Positions 31,571-44,822 of a stretch of 64,000 nucleotides of DNA are shown here, piece by piece. The stretch lies in assembly GCF_040939455.1 (NCBI RefSeq), contig NC_134115.1, positions 28,298,727 through 28,362,726 on the forward strand, read 5' to 3'. Each line of letters opens with the position of its first letter. The stretch's first letter is position 1. Under the pieces are notes generated by a model that saw only the letters and a program-made list of their open reading frames with translations, had not been told where the DNA came from and ran no database searches. The position numbers were made by a program, and so were the translations under genes. This DNA is from Microcebus murinus. Lineage: Eukaryota > Chordata > Mammalia > Primates > Cheirogaleidae.

Positions 31571-33137
31571 ACTACATTTTGCCCTTTTTCAGACCTTTAC
31601 CTCTGTGACAATCTTAGCATTGCAAGATGGGTTTAAGGCTGAGATGGCTGCACCAATATATAGAACCAGATTCTCAGATGTGTTTTCCAGGGAAGAAATG
31701 AGTTTATGGAGATTCAGACATTTCCATTCAAAAGGAACTTTAGATCATTTACAAGGGCAATCCAAAGTCATTTTAGGCATTAACCAAAAAACTCACAATT
31801 TTGAAACCTTACCCCAACACACCTGTCACTCCCCTCTCATTCAAAGTCACCAATCTCCAGTTCAGAAAAGCATTCAAGCCCCAAAGCCAGCTGCATAAGA
31901 GCCAACACCTAATCAAGAAGATTGGCTGTACAGAGAAATGATCAATCATCTGTCAGGAGTTAGTACTTATTAATGTGAAAAACATCATTTAATTGACCAT
32001 GTGGAGGTGCAGACCTGGCAGCTGTATCTAACCTGGAATCATCATTGATAGTATACTATTTAATTAACAATAAGTTCTTTAAGGAGCAAAGATCACATTT
32101 TACACATCTTTATATATCTCTTGGTGTCTGACACACAGTAGGCAATCGAGAAATATTTATTAACTTGCACTAATCACTGTGCAATATTAGAGAAATCTAT
32201 CATATATAATTTGTGATTATATTCATATTGAAGACCTTATAATTGCTTTATTTGGGGAAATCACTTCCTCTCTCTGCACCTATACTCTCACATCAGGAAA
32301 ATGAACAATTGGATTGGAGGATCTCTATAGACTCCTTCCAGCTCTGAAAGCCTCAATTCAGACCAGCAGGCTATGCCCCACCAGGGGGGACGATTGAATG
32401 TCAAGGTCATGTTCTTATTTGCCTTAGGGGCTGAATTAAATGTTAGCTCTGTTTGAAAGGGAGGGTGGCAGGTAGGTGGTTGCTGATTTGTAACTAGTGA
32501 GAATTACAAGTTTTTCCCTGTTATAAACTACAAGTGAGCCGTGAGGCAATGTCCATACATGAGACCCTGCCCTATGAACCCCTATCCTGTACAGTATATG
32601 CTTTTTGAACCTTCAGTTAGTAGGAAAGAAAAACTATCAAATCTTCCAGTAGAGGGCGCCAGATTTAAACGTTTATCAGATCACAGTTCATTCCTGGCAA
32701 TGTTTGCTGGATTTAGAAAGAGAAAATATGCACTCTGATATGGAACCCTCATTTCTGGGTCTTACATAATAAGTAAAAACTGTTCATGAGACCAGCACTA
32801 ATTCTCCAAAAGATAAGATTTTCCCAGTAATAAATAATTGCTTTTTATTTTAAAACTTTTACAGATATTTATTTGGCCCGTGGGTATCTAAGTTCACATT
32901 CAAATAAAACACACTGATCTATGAAGGTGTCACTACAGCTTAGTCACTTTTTAAAGTGGGAATTTTTTTTTATGTCTTCATTTGTGCACTGTTTACGGGT
33001 CAAGAGAAATGTCTTAGTTAAGAATAGCATTTGGGGTTGATTACAAGAGAGGAAACAGCTTGTGGATCGTAACTTTCATTCCCTGGTGTGGGAAAGTTTA
33101 CAAAAATATCAATAATGAGGAATCTCCTCTTGGGAAG
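31571..33137. other. Mostly unclassified DNA with small L2 and MIR-like pieces
   Basis: An L2 tail on the + strand lies at about 32,045-32,170 ('GTCTGACACACAGTAGGCAA', 'CGAGAAATATTTATTAAC'). A MIR-like piece lies at 32,255-32,360. A CTCF-type motif is at 32,646. No gene. Confidence 0.45.
32646..32660 (+). promoter_or_regulatory. CTCF-like core motif
   Basis: CCAGTAGAGGGCGCC fits the vertebrate CTCF core (CCASYAGRKGGCRSY) at every informative position. It lies in non-repeat DNA downstream of CFAP95. A weaker relative, CCACCAGGGGGGAC, lies at 32,378 in the same orientation. Occupancy cannot be judged from sequence. Confidence 0.55.
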
Positions 33138-33562
33138 TTATGGGTTAAATTGTGCCCTACCCAAGTCGTATGTTAAAGTCCTGATCTAACCCCAAGTGCA
33201 TCAGAATGTGACCTTATTTGGAAATAGGGTCATTGCAGATGTAATTAGTTAAGATGAGGTCATACTCAAGTAGGGTGGATCTCTAATCTAATGTGACTGG
33301 TGCCCTTATAAAAAGGGGGAACTTGGACACAGACGTGCACGCAGGGAGAATGCCATGTGAAGATGAAGGTGGAGGTCACGCTGACGCCAGTAACCACCAG
33401 AAGCAGGGAAGAGGCACAGAACGGATTCTACCTTACAGCCCTCAAAAGGAACCAACCCTGCTGATCTTAAACTTCAAGCCTCTAGAACTTGAGAGACAAT
33501 AAATTTCTGTTGTTTAAGCCACTTGGCGTGTGGTGCTTTGTTACAGCAGCCAAACTAACACA
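33138..33562 (+). mobile_element. MLT1 (MaLR) LTR, near full length
   Basis: 'GTTAAATTGTGCCCTACCCA', 'TGTGACCTTATTTGGAAATA', 'GATGAGGTCATACTCAAGTA', 'GAATGCCATGTGAAGATGAA', 'AATAAATTTCTGTTGTTTAA', and the end 'AGCAGCCAAACTAACACA'. The 69-codon ORF inside is an LTR reading, not a gene. Confidence 0.9.
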
Positions 33563-33844
33563 GGAAGTGATTTCATTCTCTTGTAGGGCTTAAATGAAAG
33601 TATTCTTTCTAAACTTAGTCTTCAGTTTCCTGTCATTTTAATCTTTAAAACGAAAAAACCCTTTAATATTCCAAATAAATATAAATGCATCATAGAAGTT
33701 AGAAAATACAGATACGCAAGAATCAGAAAATAAAAATATCATATTCCCATAAACCAGACAATAGCTCTGTTAAGGGCTTATTGTATGTTCTTTCAGATCT
33801 TTTCTATATATTTCTAAGCATAGGTGAAATTCTTATCAAAATTA

Positions 33845-34151
<307 letters not shown>

Positions 34152-34229
34152 AACTACATATATATCTACGTAATGTTTTATATCCTGCTTTATTCACTGA
34201 TGATCCACACCTTTCCACATCAATAAATT

Positions 34230-34640
34230 TTTATTTTTCTCATACCCAGTTCATAGTCTAATACCTTCAGTGGTCACAAAATGTTTTTGCAATTGCTTGG
34301 TCCAAACAACAATCCAATCCAGACTTCCTCTTCTAATCTAGCAGAATCCCCTGGCCTTTTAAGCCTCACTCACTTTTTGAATAAAGTGGGTCAATTGTCC
34401 TACAAAATATAATGTGCCATCTTATAGATTTGTCTGGTTATTTCTTTGTGGTACCATTTAGTTTGCTCTTATATCTTTTGTATTTCCTATAAACTGATAG
34501 AACTAACAGCTTAATGTACTTCTATAAACTGAAAGATAGAACTAACAGCTTAATGTATTCAAGTTAAACATTTAGCTAGACTATATCATAGGTTGTATTA
34601 CAGACTTCATACCAAGCATTCAAGTGCTAGTCTAGTGAAC
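34230..34640. repeat. HAL1/L1M-like LINE fragment with a local tandem duplication
   Basis: 'TCAATTGTCCTACAAAATAT', 'ATTTGTCTGGTTATTTCTTT' and 'TATTTCCTATAAACTGATAG' resemble HAL1-type LINE text. Bases 34,488-34,560 hold two near-identical units of about 37 bases (CTATAAACTGA..TAGAACTAACAGCTTAATGT). Confidence 0.45.
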
Positions 34641-34929
34641 ACCTCAAAATTGAATGCTGTTAACTAGAATATACTATAGACATTTATACATTATATAAAA
34701 TCATTTTCTCTAAAGCAGGAAATAGTAAAAGATGTTTTGTGAATATGATGATATCCCAGGCAATAGAAACCTCCTGAATATAATTATTAATTTGCTTTCC
34801 ATAAGGGAAGGTATGAGACATGTACTCTTAAACACAAATCAAAGTCACTTATGCAAGTTTTCTAGGAATTTCAAAAGACTTCCTTGACCTCCTCTAATTC
34901 ATTGACTTTCCATTCGGTCTACTTCAGCA

Positions 34930-35065
34930 ATACCTCATTCATTCATTCATCAAATATTTATTGAGCATTTACCATATGTCATACTCTGTCCTACTTATTG
35001 GGTACTCAAGAAAATCCTTGAAAATCCCCCTCTTTCTCTCATGGAACTTACATTCTGTTTATAAC
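34930..35065 (-). repeat. L2 LINE 3' tail
   Basis: 'ATTCATTCATCAAATATTTA', 'TTGAGCATTTACCATATGTC' and 'CTCATGGAACTTACATTCTG' are the exact complement order of the L2 end. Confidence 0.8.
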
Positions 35066-35329
35066 TCAGACTGGCCCAGCCCGAAAATCTTAAACTCCAA
35101 TTATGACAAGCTCATGCCTCCCTGTTTTCCCATTCCCTCACTACGCTGAGTCTCCTAATTCCATTGCACTAGGAAGGTCCTCCAATCTCCTGGCCATTCT
35201 ACACACCTACAGGTGGGCACACTTTCCTTCTTAGGGAGTTGGACCTATGGACGGTGAAACATTTGAGCAACTTTCTAGCAGCTCCGACTCTTTGACGCTT
35301 TCATCTGCACAGCCTCATCCATGCTGATC

Positions 35330-36270
35330 TGCTCGCTATACTTACTCTCCGTGAGTAAACTCAGATCTCCTTTAGTTTTAATCACCAACTGCATGTCTAC
35401 AAAGAAAACTCTCATAGCTCCGGATCATTCTTCTGGGCTCCATTCCCATTACATCCAACTCCCTGCCGGATGTCTCCACCTGGATGTCACAAATTCACCA
35501 TATCCCAGACAGAACTCACTTTCCTTCTGTGTTCTCTGTCATTACTGGTGTCCTTTGAGGTCATCGTGGACCCCCATCTGGCCCCTCCCCACTAAGACTC
35601 CAAATCTCAAACATCTGTCTGCGGCTCTCTGTCCACACTGCCATCGTCTCTCTCCTGCACTCTTACGGTGGTAGCTTCTTCATCGTTCTTTTTACTTCTA
35701 GTCACGTTCCCTCCAAGCGCTCCTCTTCGCGACCTTTGAGTTACCTTCCTAATCATAGTTTTCATCACGTTACTCCAGTGCATAAAGCTCGCCACTTTCT
35801 GCACGCAGCCTTCCCTTCTGCAGGACATCGGTGGCTTTCACCACCTGGCTCCTGCCTTCCTCTATTGCCTCAACCCCGCCACTCCCCTCCACTCTCCCGA
35901 ACTATAGGAACTTTCCAAAATGCATCCTGCCTCTGTGGCTTTTCTCTAGCTGTTTTCTCTAGCTGGAATTCCCTCCTCATGCCGTCTTGTCCTCTATACC
36001 ACACCCCCTTCCTTTTAGCCAAAATGAGTACTTTTTCTTAATGTGTTAACGCACATGTGAGTCCTTACTGAGAAACCTTCTGTGATTGCCCCAGGAAACC
36101 GAAGAACATCTCTAGAATCCCACCCCCTTAGCAATTATCATGCTATATATCACAGTTGTCTGTAGGTCTGTTTCCCATATAGTCTACTCGGTTTTAGAGA
36201 AAGGCCATTTCTTTCCTGGTGCCAGTCCTGAGTGTTTAATATTTGCGGAATGAGTGAAAAAATAAACGGA
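35330..36270 (+). repeat. L2 LINE, ORF2 end and 3' UTR
   Basis: About 940 bp of L2: 'CGGATGTCTCCACCTGGATG', 'CACAAATTCACCATATCCCA', later 'CTAGCTGGAATTCCCTCCTC', 'AGAAACCTTCTGTGATTGCC', and an ending with 'GCGGAATGAGTGAAAAAATA'. It is one of the longer L2 pieces in the window. Overlapping ORFs on both strands are L2 debris. Confidence 0.85.
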
Positions 36271-36399
36271 CAGCATACATTTCTAACAGCTGCACAGGAC
36301 TATGAGGTCTTCAACTGTGAAAAGTGTTTACTATCCAGAAACCATTTGCAGTCCATATTTAAATAAATGTCAAAAAACACATTGGCGAACCCCTCAATA

Positions 36400-36665
36400 A
36401 CTTGTTGGCTTTAATAAAAAATTTTCTCAAAGTACAATATACACATAGAAAAGTGAACCAATCATAAGCTTACAGGCCAGTGAACTTTCACAAAATGAAC
36501 ATAGCGTACCCACCCTCCAGGCCAAGAAAAAGGTCAGTCTGCTCCCTGAAGTAGCCAGTGCCTCTCCCAATCGTACTCCCCAAAGATAACCACCATTCCA
36601 AATTCTAACGGTCTAGAGTCATTTGCCCTAATTATGTTTTGAACTTTTTAATAAATAAAATCACA
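36400..36665 (+). repeat. Ancient L1M-like fragment
   Basis: 'TGAACTTTCACAAAATGAAC', 'GATAACCACCATTCCAAATT' and 'TTTTGAACTTTTTAATAAAT' resemble a common old L1 3' fragment. The family is uncertain. Confidence 0.45.
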
Positions 36666-36934
36666 CAGTACTTTTTTTGCATCTGTGGAACTGAACTACA
36701 TCCTTATCTTTTATTTCCCCCTCCAAGTTTTTTTTTTTGAAACTGCTAACTTTGCTAAATTTGTATAAAAGTGTTCTCACCATTTAAAAAATAAGATATT
36801 TCATCCAAGCCAATTAACTTAGGGAAAAAAACAAGTTTGATGTCATAAGGCTTGGCTATCAATGTCAGATATCACATCTCTGTAACAATTTCTCAAGAAG
36901 CCAGCATCTTCAGGTGCCAGCGTTCATCACAAAT

Positions 36935-38085
36935 ACTTTTTTTTTTAAACGTTTAAATAAACTTTTTATTTTAGAGTCATTTTAGATTGCCTGAAAAATT
37001 TGTAAAGATAGTGTGGAGTTTCCATATACCCCTCACCCAGTTTCCCCTATTATTAGCATGAATTTAGTACATTTGTTACAAAAATTAAAGAACCCATGGA
37101 GACACATTACTATTAACTAAAGTCCATATTTATTTAAGTGTCCTTAGTTTTTACCTAATCTCCTTCTTCTGTTTCACGATCCCATGCAAGACATCACATT
37201 TAGTCACCACGTGTCCTCAGGCTCTTCCAGGCTACGACAATTTCTCAGACTTTTCTTGTTTTTAACAATCTTGAAAGGTCTGAGGAAGATTGTTCATATA
37301 TTTTGCAGAGTGTCATTCTACTGGAATGTGTCTGATGATTTTCTCGTGACTAGACAGGAGCTATGGGGTTTTAGAGGAAGATCACAGAAGGAAAGTGCCT
37401 TTCTCATCACAGCACATCAGGTCCATGCCATAATAGCAACATGACGGATGGATCACCGTCGATGTTGGCCTTGGTCACCTGGCTGGGGGGGTGTTTGTCA
37501 GGATTCTCCATCGTAAAGCTCCTCCTAGTCCCCCTCTCCATATGGTTCTCCTTGGAGAACAGTCACTGTGTGCAGCCCACTCTTAACAAATTGGGAATTA
37601 TGTTCCACTTCCTCAAGAGTGGAGTAGTTAAAAAAATTGTTCAAAATTCTTCTGCATAGAAGATTTTTCTATTCTCTAATCTCATTTATGTACTTAATTA
37701 TTTATTTACCTCAGTTTAGACTCATGGATATTTATTTTCTACCCAGGGTTATACTCCAATACTATTTTATTTATCTTGTTGCTCAAAGCATGTTTCAGCT
37801 ATGACCATTTGGAGCTCTTTCGGTTGACTCTTGCATGCCTTTGATATGTCTCCATCGTATTCTGCATGTGTGTGCGCATGCACATGTGTGTGTGGTGTGT
37901 TTCTGTTTACTTTCTGGAAGTACAAGATGCCACAGGCTCATCTTGTATATTCCCTGCCACACCTTAGAATCAACCATTTCTCCAAGGAGCCCTGGTTCCA
38001 CAAACACTTTTAATTTAAGTCAGGCATTACCTTGGGCTGAGTAGCCAATATACCTTTTCTACTGTTGCATTCTAAAAGTCTAGAA
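36935..38085 (-). repeat. Old L1 (L1ME-like) 3' UTR, antisense
   Basis: A T-rich start at 36,938 is followed by 'CATATACCCCTCACCCAGTT', 'AACTAAAGTCCATATTTATT', 'TTTTTACCTAATCTCCTTCT', 'TGCAGCCCACTCTTAACAAA', 'CTCATGGATATTTATTTTCT' and 'CATTTCTCCAAGGAGCCCTG'. This is a long, recognisable old LINE 3' UTR. A (TG)n patch lies inside at 37,866-37,897. Confidence 0.65.
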
Positions 38086-38123
38086 ATGTTAAAAAACAAA
38101 ACAAACAAACAAAAAAAAAACAG

Positions 38124-41119
<2,996 letters not shown>

Positions 41120-41490
41120 TCCCTTTTCTTCCTTCCCCACAGGACCCTGCTTTGCCTCAGAATCAGCCCCCAGCACCCAGAGGAAGCTAACCCCATTCGC
41201 AGCTCAGGAGGTGATTCTGGTTTGTCTAAGCTGGTCATGGCATTCTCCTTGCCAGGGACTGCTTCAGGGATGTGCATGTGACCCAATGCTGGCCACTGAG
41301 CCTGCATGGAAGAGGTCTTCAGGAAAGGCTTTCCAAACCCTGAGAAACGTGTACGAGAAGAGACAATCATGCCTCTTCTTCTGGACATCATGTCTAAATG
41401 TGAGGCCTGTCATGCAGCCAGTCTGAAGGGTCTGCCCTACCCCTGGATTTCTTGTTACGTTAGATCAAAAATGTGTTTACTGTTTAAGCT
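41120..41490 (+). repeat. Old mammalian interspersed repeat, family uncertain
   Basis: 'TTGCCAGGGACTGCTTCAGG', 'GATGTGCATGTGACCCAATG' and 'CTGGCCACTGAGCCTGCATG' match a dispersed mammalian repeat I have met often but cannot name. Confidence 0.45.
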
Positions 41491-41734
41491 AATTTAAGAA
41501 TTTTGTTTCTTGCAGGAAAAAAATGTGAAAACGCTTATGATAACATCACTCTCATTAGCTTGCATTCTGAAAAGCTTTCCTAAGTGGGAGAGAAAGCAGC
41601 ACTGTTAAACCTAGATCAGCCTAAATATTTGATAATCTGCAGTCAATCTAACCTACGTAAAACATTCACAAAATTTGTGACTATCATATGTCAATGCCTA
41701 CTGTTCCCCACCCTCAACAAAAGAGTTATGTGCA

Positions 41735-41784
41735 CTACTTTCTTAGGGTTCTCCAGAGAAACAGACTGATAGGATGTGTATATA

Positions 41785-41819
<35 letters not shown>

Positions 41820-41884
41820 ATACATACATATATATGGAGAGAGAAAGAGAGAAATTTATTTTAAGAATTGGCTCATGTGATAAA
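41735..41884 (-). mobile_element. Old LTR-like repeat hosting a provirus, first part, with (TG)n
   Basis: 'CTTAGGGTTCTCCAGAGAAA', '(TG)n' at 41,788-41,817, then 'GAGAGAGAAAGAGAGAAATT' and 'AAGAATTGGCTCATGTGA'. The continuation 'TTATGGAGGCTGGCAAGTCC' lies 1.7 kb away at 43,577, on the other side of the inserted provirus. Confidence 0.75.
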
Positions 41885-42599
41885 TGTAAGCTAAAAATAA
41901 AATCCTAAGCCTCCTGCTGACTTAACAGACCCCCTCTTGGCCAAGGGATCCCAGAAAAATCCTAAAACTTAGTTCCCAGTCATGAAGGGAGGGGAGGTCA
42001 AACATGCCTCATTATATCCCCTCCCTTTTAGAGTTTGGACACAACAGTTGACCAGCATTAATGTTAAAATAAAGATCATAAGATTGATGAAATAGACTCT
42101 TTGTGGCAATAAGATACTAAGTTATAAACAGGACCTAAGGCCATGCAAGGAAAAGGTTAAGTCACACCTGCAGGCTGTCAATTTGCTTAACAGATCACTT
42201 TGCGTCAGTATATTGTGGCTTGCTCTACCGTTAGCAAAATTCCTCATCTTAATTGAGGCATTCATTCCTGGCGGATGCCAGACTTTTAGACAAAGCTGTA
42301 CTCTCTCAACCACTTGCCAGTTAGAGAATCTCAAAATCCACCTGTGACTTATAAGCCCCTGCTTTGGAATGCCCTACCTTTTAGGACCAAACCAAAGTAT
42401 ACCTTCCATGTATTGATTTATGATTTCCTACAATTCCTGTCTCCCTGAAATGTATAAAACCAAACTCTAATCTGATTACCCTGGAACCACTTACTCAAGG
42501 CTTCTTGGGTTGTATATCTCAGAGTCTCAGTCACTCACATTGCCTAAGAATAAACTTCTTTAAATTATTGTATGGAATTTGGATTTCTTTCCATTAACA
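41885..42599 (+). mobile_element. Proviral 5' LTR, full length
   Basis: Starts TGTAAGCTAAAAATAAAATC and ends CCATTAACA (715 bp, TG..CA). Promoter-type TATAAAA lies at 42,453-42,459 and AATAAA at 42,549-42,554, about 90 bases apart as in an LTR U3/R layout. It shares family with the solo LTR at 9,914-10,532 and in part with 12,635-13,773. Confidence 0.75.
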
Positions 42600-43398
42600 A
42601 TTAAGGTGCCCAATGTGGAGCTCAGAGAGGACTCAGGACACCCCCCCCCAGCCTGAACTCAGCTCTAGGTATTGGCCTGGGCTCCCTTGGGATGCCCGAT
42701 GCTGAGGTTTTCCTCAGGTGGAACCGGTAAGTCCTCCTGAGCCCTGGACCTCTGCTCTTGGCTGACGATCCTTGGTTCCTGGCCTGATCCAGGCCTGAGC
42801 GGCCTGTTCTTTTCCTAGGAAGTTGTTTGAGATCCTAATTTTGACTTGGCGATGCATTCTAAAGGGTCTTCTCTATTGCCTTTTCCTACCTCAAATTAAT
42901 CTCAATTGGCTCACCTGTGCATTTGCACAAGAAACTGAACTATCCATTTCATAGACCAACGAGAGACTGAGCTTCTCAGCTCCATTACACTGAACCCTAC
43001 ACTGAACTACAGTTCAGTTTTTCCTATAAAAAGAAAAAAAAAGTGGGAAATGAATCCTCTAAAAATTAGAAAAGACAAGGAGAACAATCCCCTCAGGGCA
43101 TCCCAGTGGTTTTATGGCGCCCTACTTGCTAGTATTTGTGTATGTGGAAAGGTTCAAAGCTCTGCCAGGTTTTCTAAGACTCCAGTTGGTTACATATTAT
43201 GGCCCATTCTTGTGCACATTTTTAAACTGATGGGCAAATTATATCAAGAAAAATTCAGAGCTAAAATGGTCAACCTATAGAGTTAAAATGTAGAATTTTC
43301 TCAGCACTCTATATCTCTATTCTTTTTGCCTTCTTTGAATCTGCTCACTTTTTCCATCAGTGTCAAGATGAAACTCATTTTTCATGGCATTACTAATA
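42600..43398 (+). mobile_element. Provirus internal region, heavily deleted
   Basis: A primer-binding-site-like segment, AGGTGCCCAATGTGGAGC (42,604-42,621), lies 4 bases after the LTR. It matches 14 of 18 bases of the complement of the tRNA-Lys(1,2) 3' end. A G/C-rich leader follows to about 42,830. Only about 800 bp remain before the 3' LTR piece, so gag, pol and env are largely gone and no intact retroviral frame remains. The 76-codon ORF at 43,050 is of unknown origin. Confidence 0.6.
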
Positions 43399-43576
43399 TA
43401 AGGCTTCTTGGGTTGTATATCCTTGTCTCCCTGAAATGTATAAAACCAAACTGTAAGCCGACCACCTTGGAACCACTAACCGAAGGCTTGAGTTATATAT
43501 CCCTGGGCCACAGTAACTCATATTGGCTCAGAATAAATCTCTTTAAATTCTTTAGCAGAGTTCAGTTTTTTTCCAT
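43399..43576 (+). mobile_element. Partial, rearranged 3' LTR
   Basis: Holds the LTR end with the promoter-type block 'CCTGAAATGTATAAAACCAA', an 'AGAATAAATCTCTTTAAATT' poly(A) region and the terminal CCATTAACA. Its first 22 bases (AGGCTTCTTGGGTTGTATAT..) belong downstream of the promoter block in the 5' LTR, so order is scrambled here. Confidence 0.7.
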
Positions 43577-43920
43577 TAACATTATGGAGGCTGGCAAGTC
43601 CAAAATCTTCAGGATAAACTGGTGGACTGGAGACCCAGGAAGAGCTAGAACCGATTTTGCAGTTGAAGTCTGAATGCTGTTTCTGCAAAATTCTCTCTTG
43701 CTTGGAAGAAGTCGGACTTGTGTTATTCAGGCCTTCAACTCATTGGTCAAGTCCCCCCCACATTATGGAGAGCAGTCTGCTTTATTCAAAGTCCACCAGT
43801 TTAAATGTAAATCTCATCCAAAAGCACCCTCACAGAAACATCCAGAATAATGTCTGACCAATATCTGGGCACCATGGCCCAGCCAAATTGACAGGTAAAA
43901 TTAACCATCGTAACTATTGT
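43577..43920 (-). mobile_element. Old LTR-like repeat, second part (right side of the provirus)
   Basis: 'TTATGGAGGCTGGCAAGTCC', 'CAGGCCTTCAACTCATTGGT', 'CACATTATGGAGAGCAGTCT', 'TCACAGAAACATCCAGAATA' and 'GGTAAAATTAACCATCGTA' complete the repeat begun at 41,735. Confidence 0.75.
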
Positions 43921-44667
43921 TTTAATCATACTCAGCACATTTAAGGCACTGTGTCACACATGTGAATATTTTTCATGGGTGTCACGGCAAATAAAAGAAT
44001 AAAGTCACAGTTCTATGTAAAGGTGATAGCCGAATCCAAGATATTATATACAGAGTGCAGGGTAAAAGCCAACCCTGGAAAATACCTTAATAATTAGAGG
44101 CAGGAGACAGTAGGAGAAGAGTAGCCAGTGGTGGAGTAGCTGGAGAGAGCAGTGCATTGTGGCTCACAGAAGAGTCTCAAGGTCAAAACTGCCAATGTCA
44201 TGAGAAATCGAGGGCATCCATGACTAAAAGACACCTTTAGGACTAGGTCTCTAAGAGGTCATCTGTTTAGGGGTCCAGGAAGGAAACTGACAGCATATTC
44301 AATATGAGACATTTGAGAAGCATTTAATTAAGGCATTACTAGAAAACTGTGGCATGTGTAAGAAAGAAGTGGGAAGATGACAAGGGTTAATGCAGTACCC
44401 AGATATAATTAAGGAGAGACAAAGAGTGTGAATGTTGGAGAATTATTTACCTCGCTTAGGTCAGAAGGAACTTGAGAGTTTCCCAGAACCCAAGGACAAA
44501 GAAGATTAACTGACAGGAGCTGCAACCTTGTGTCAAGAGATGCAACCAGCCCGTGCCAACCCAGCCAAAAGGGAAGAGCGCAGGGAAATACCCATCTGCA
44601 CTTTCCTCCCTGTGTCACCTGCTGGTGCTCCCATTGGCTAAACCAAAGGGAAGCCAGAGTGGAGCTG
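43921..44667. other. Unclassified DNA
   Basis: The segment 'CACCTGCTGGTGCTCCCATTGGCTAAACC' near 44,617 resembles a dispersed old repeat. No gene was recognised; the minus ORF 44,409-44,687 lacks domain features. Confidence 0.35.
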
Positions 44668-44822
44668 ACAGATAAAATATAAGACACTCAGTGACATCTA
44701 AATTTCAGAGAAGTATTAACATATATATGGCATGGGACATACACCAAAAAATATCCATTTATCTGAAATTCCAACTTAACCAGGTGTCTTATATTTCTAT
44801 TTGTTAAATCTGGCGGCTCTAA
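44668..44822. mobile_element. Palindromic MITE-like element
   Basis: The left arm 'ATAAAATATAAGACACTCAG' and the complement of the right arm 'AATAGAAATATAAGACACCT' match. Both arms continue inward over about 40 bases (TAAATTTCAGAGA / GGAATTTCAGATAA), giving a long hairpin. It resembles small hAT-type MER elements. Confidence 0.6.
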
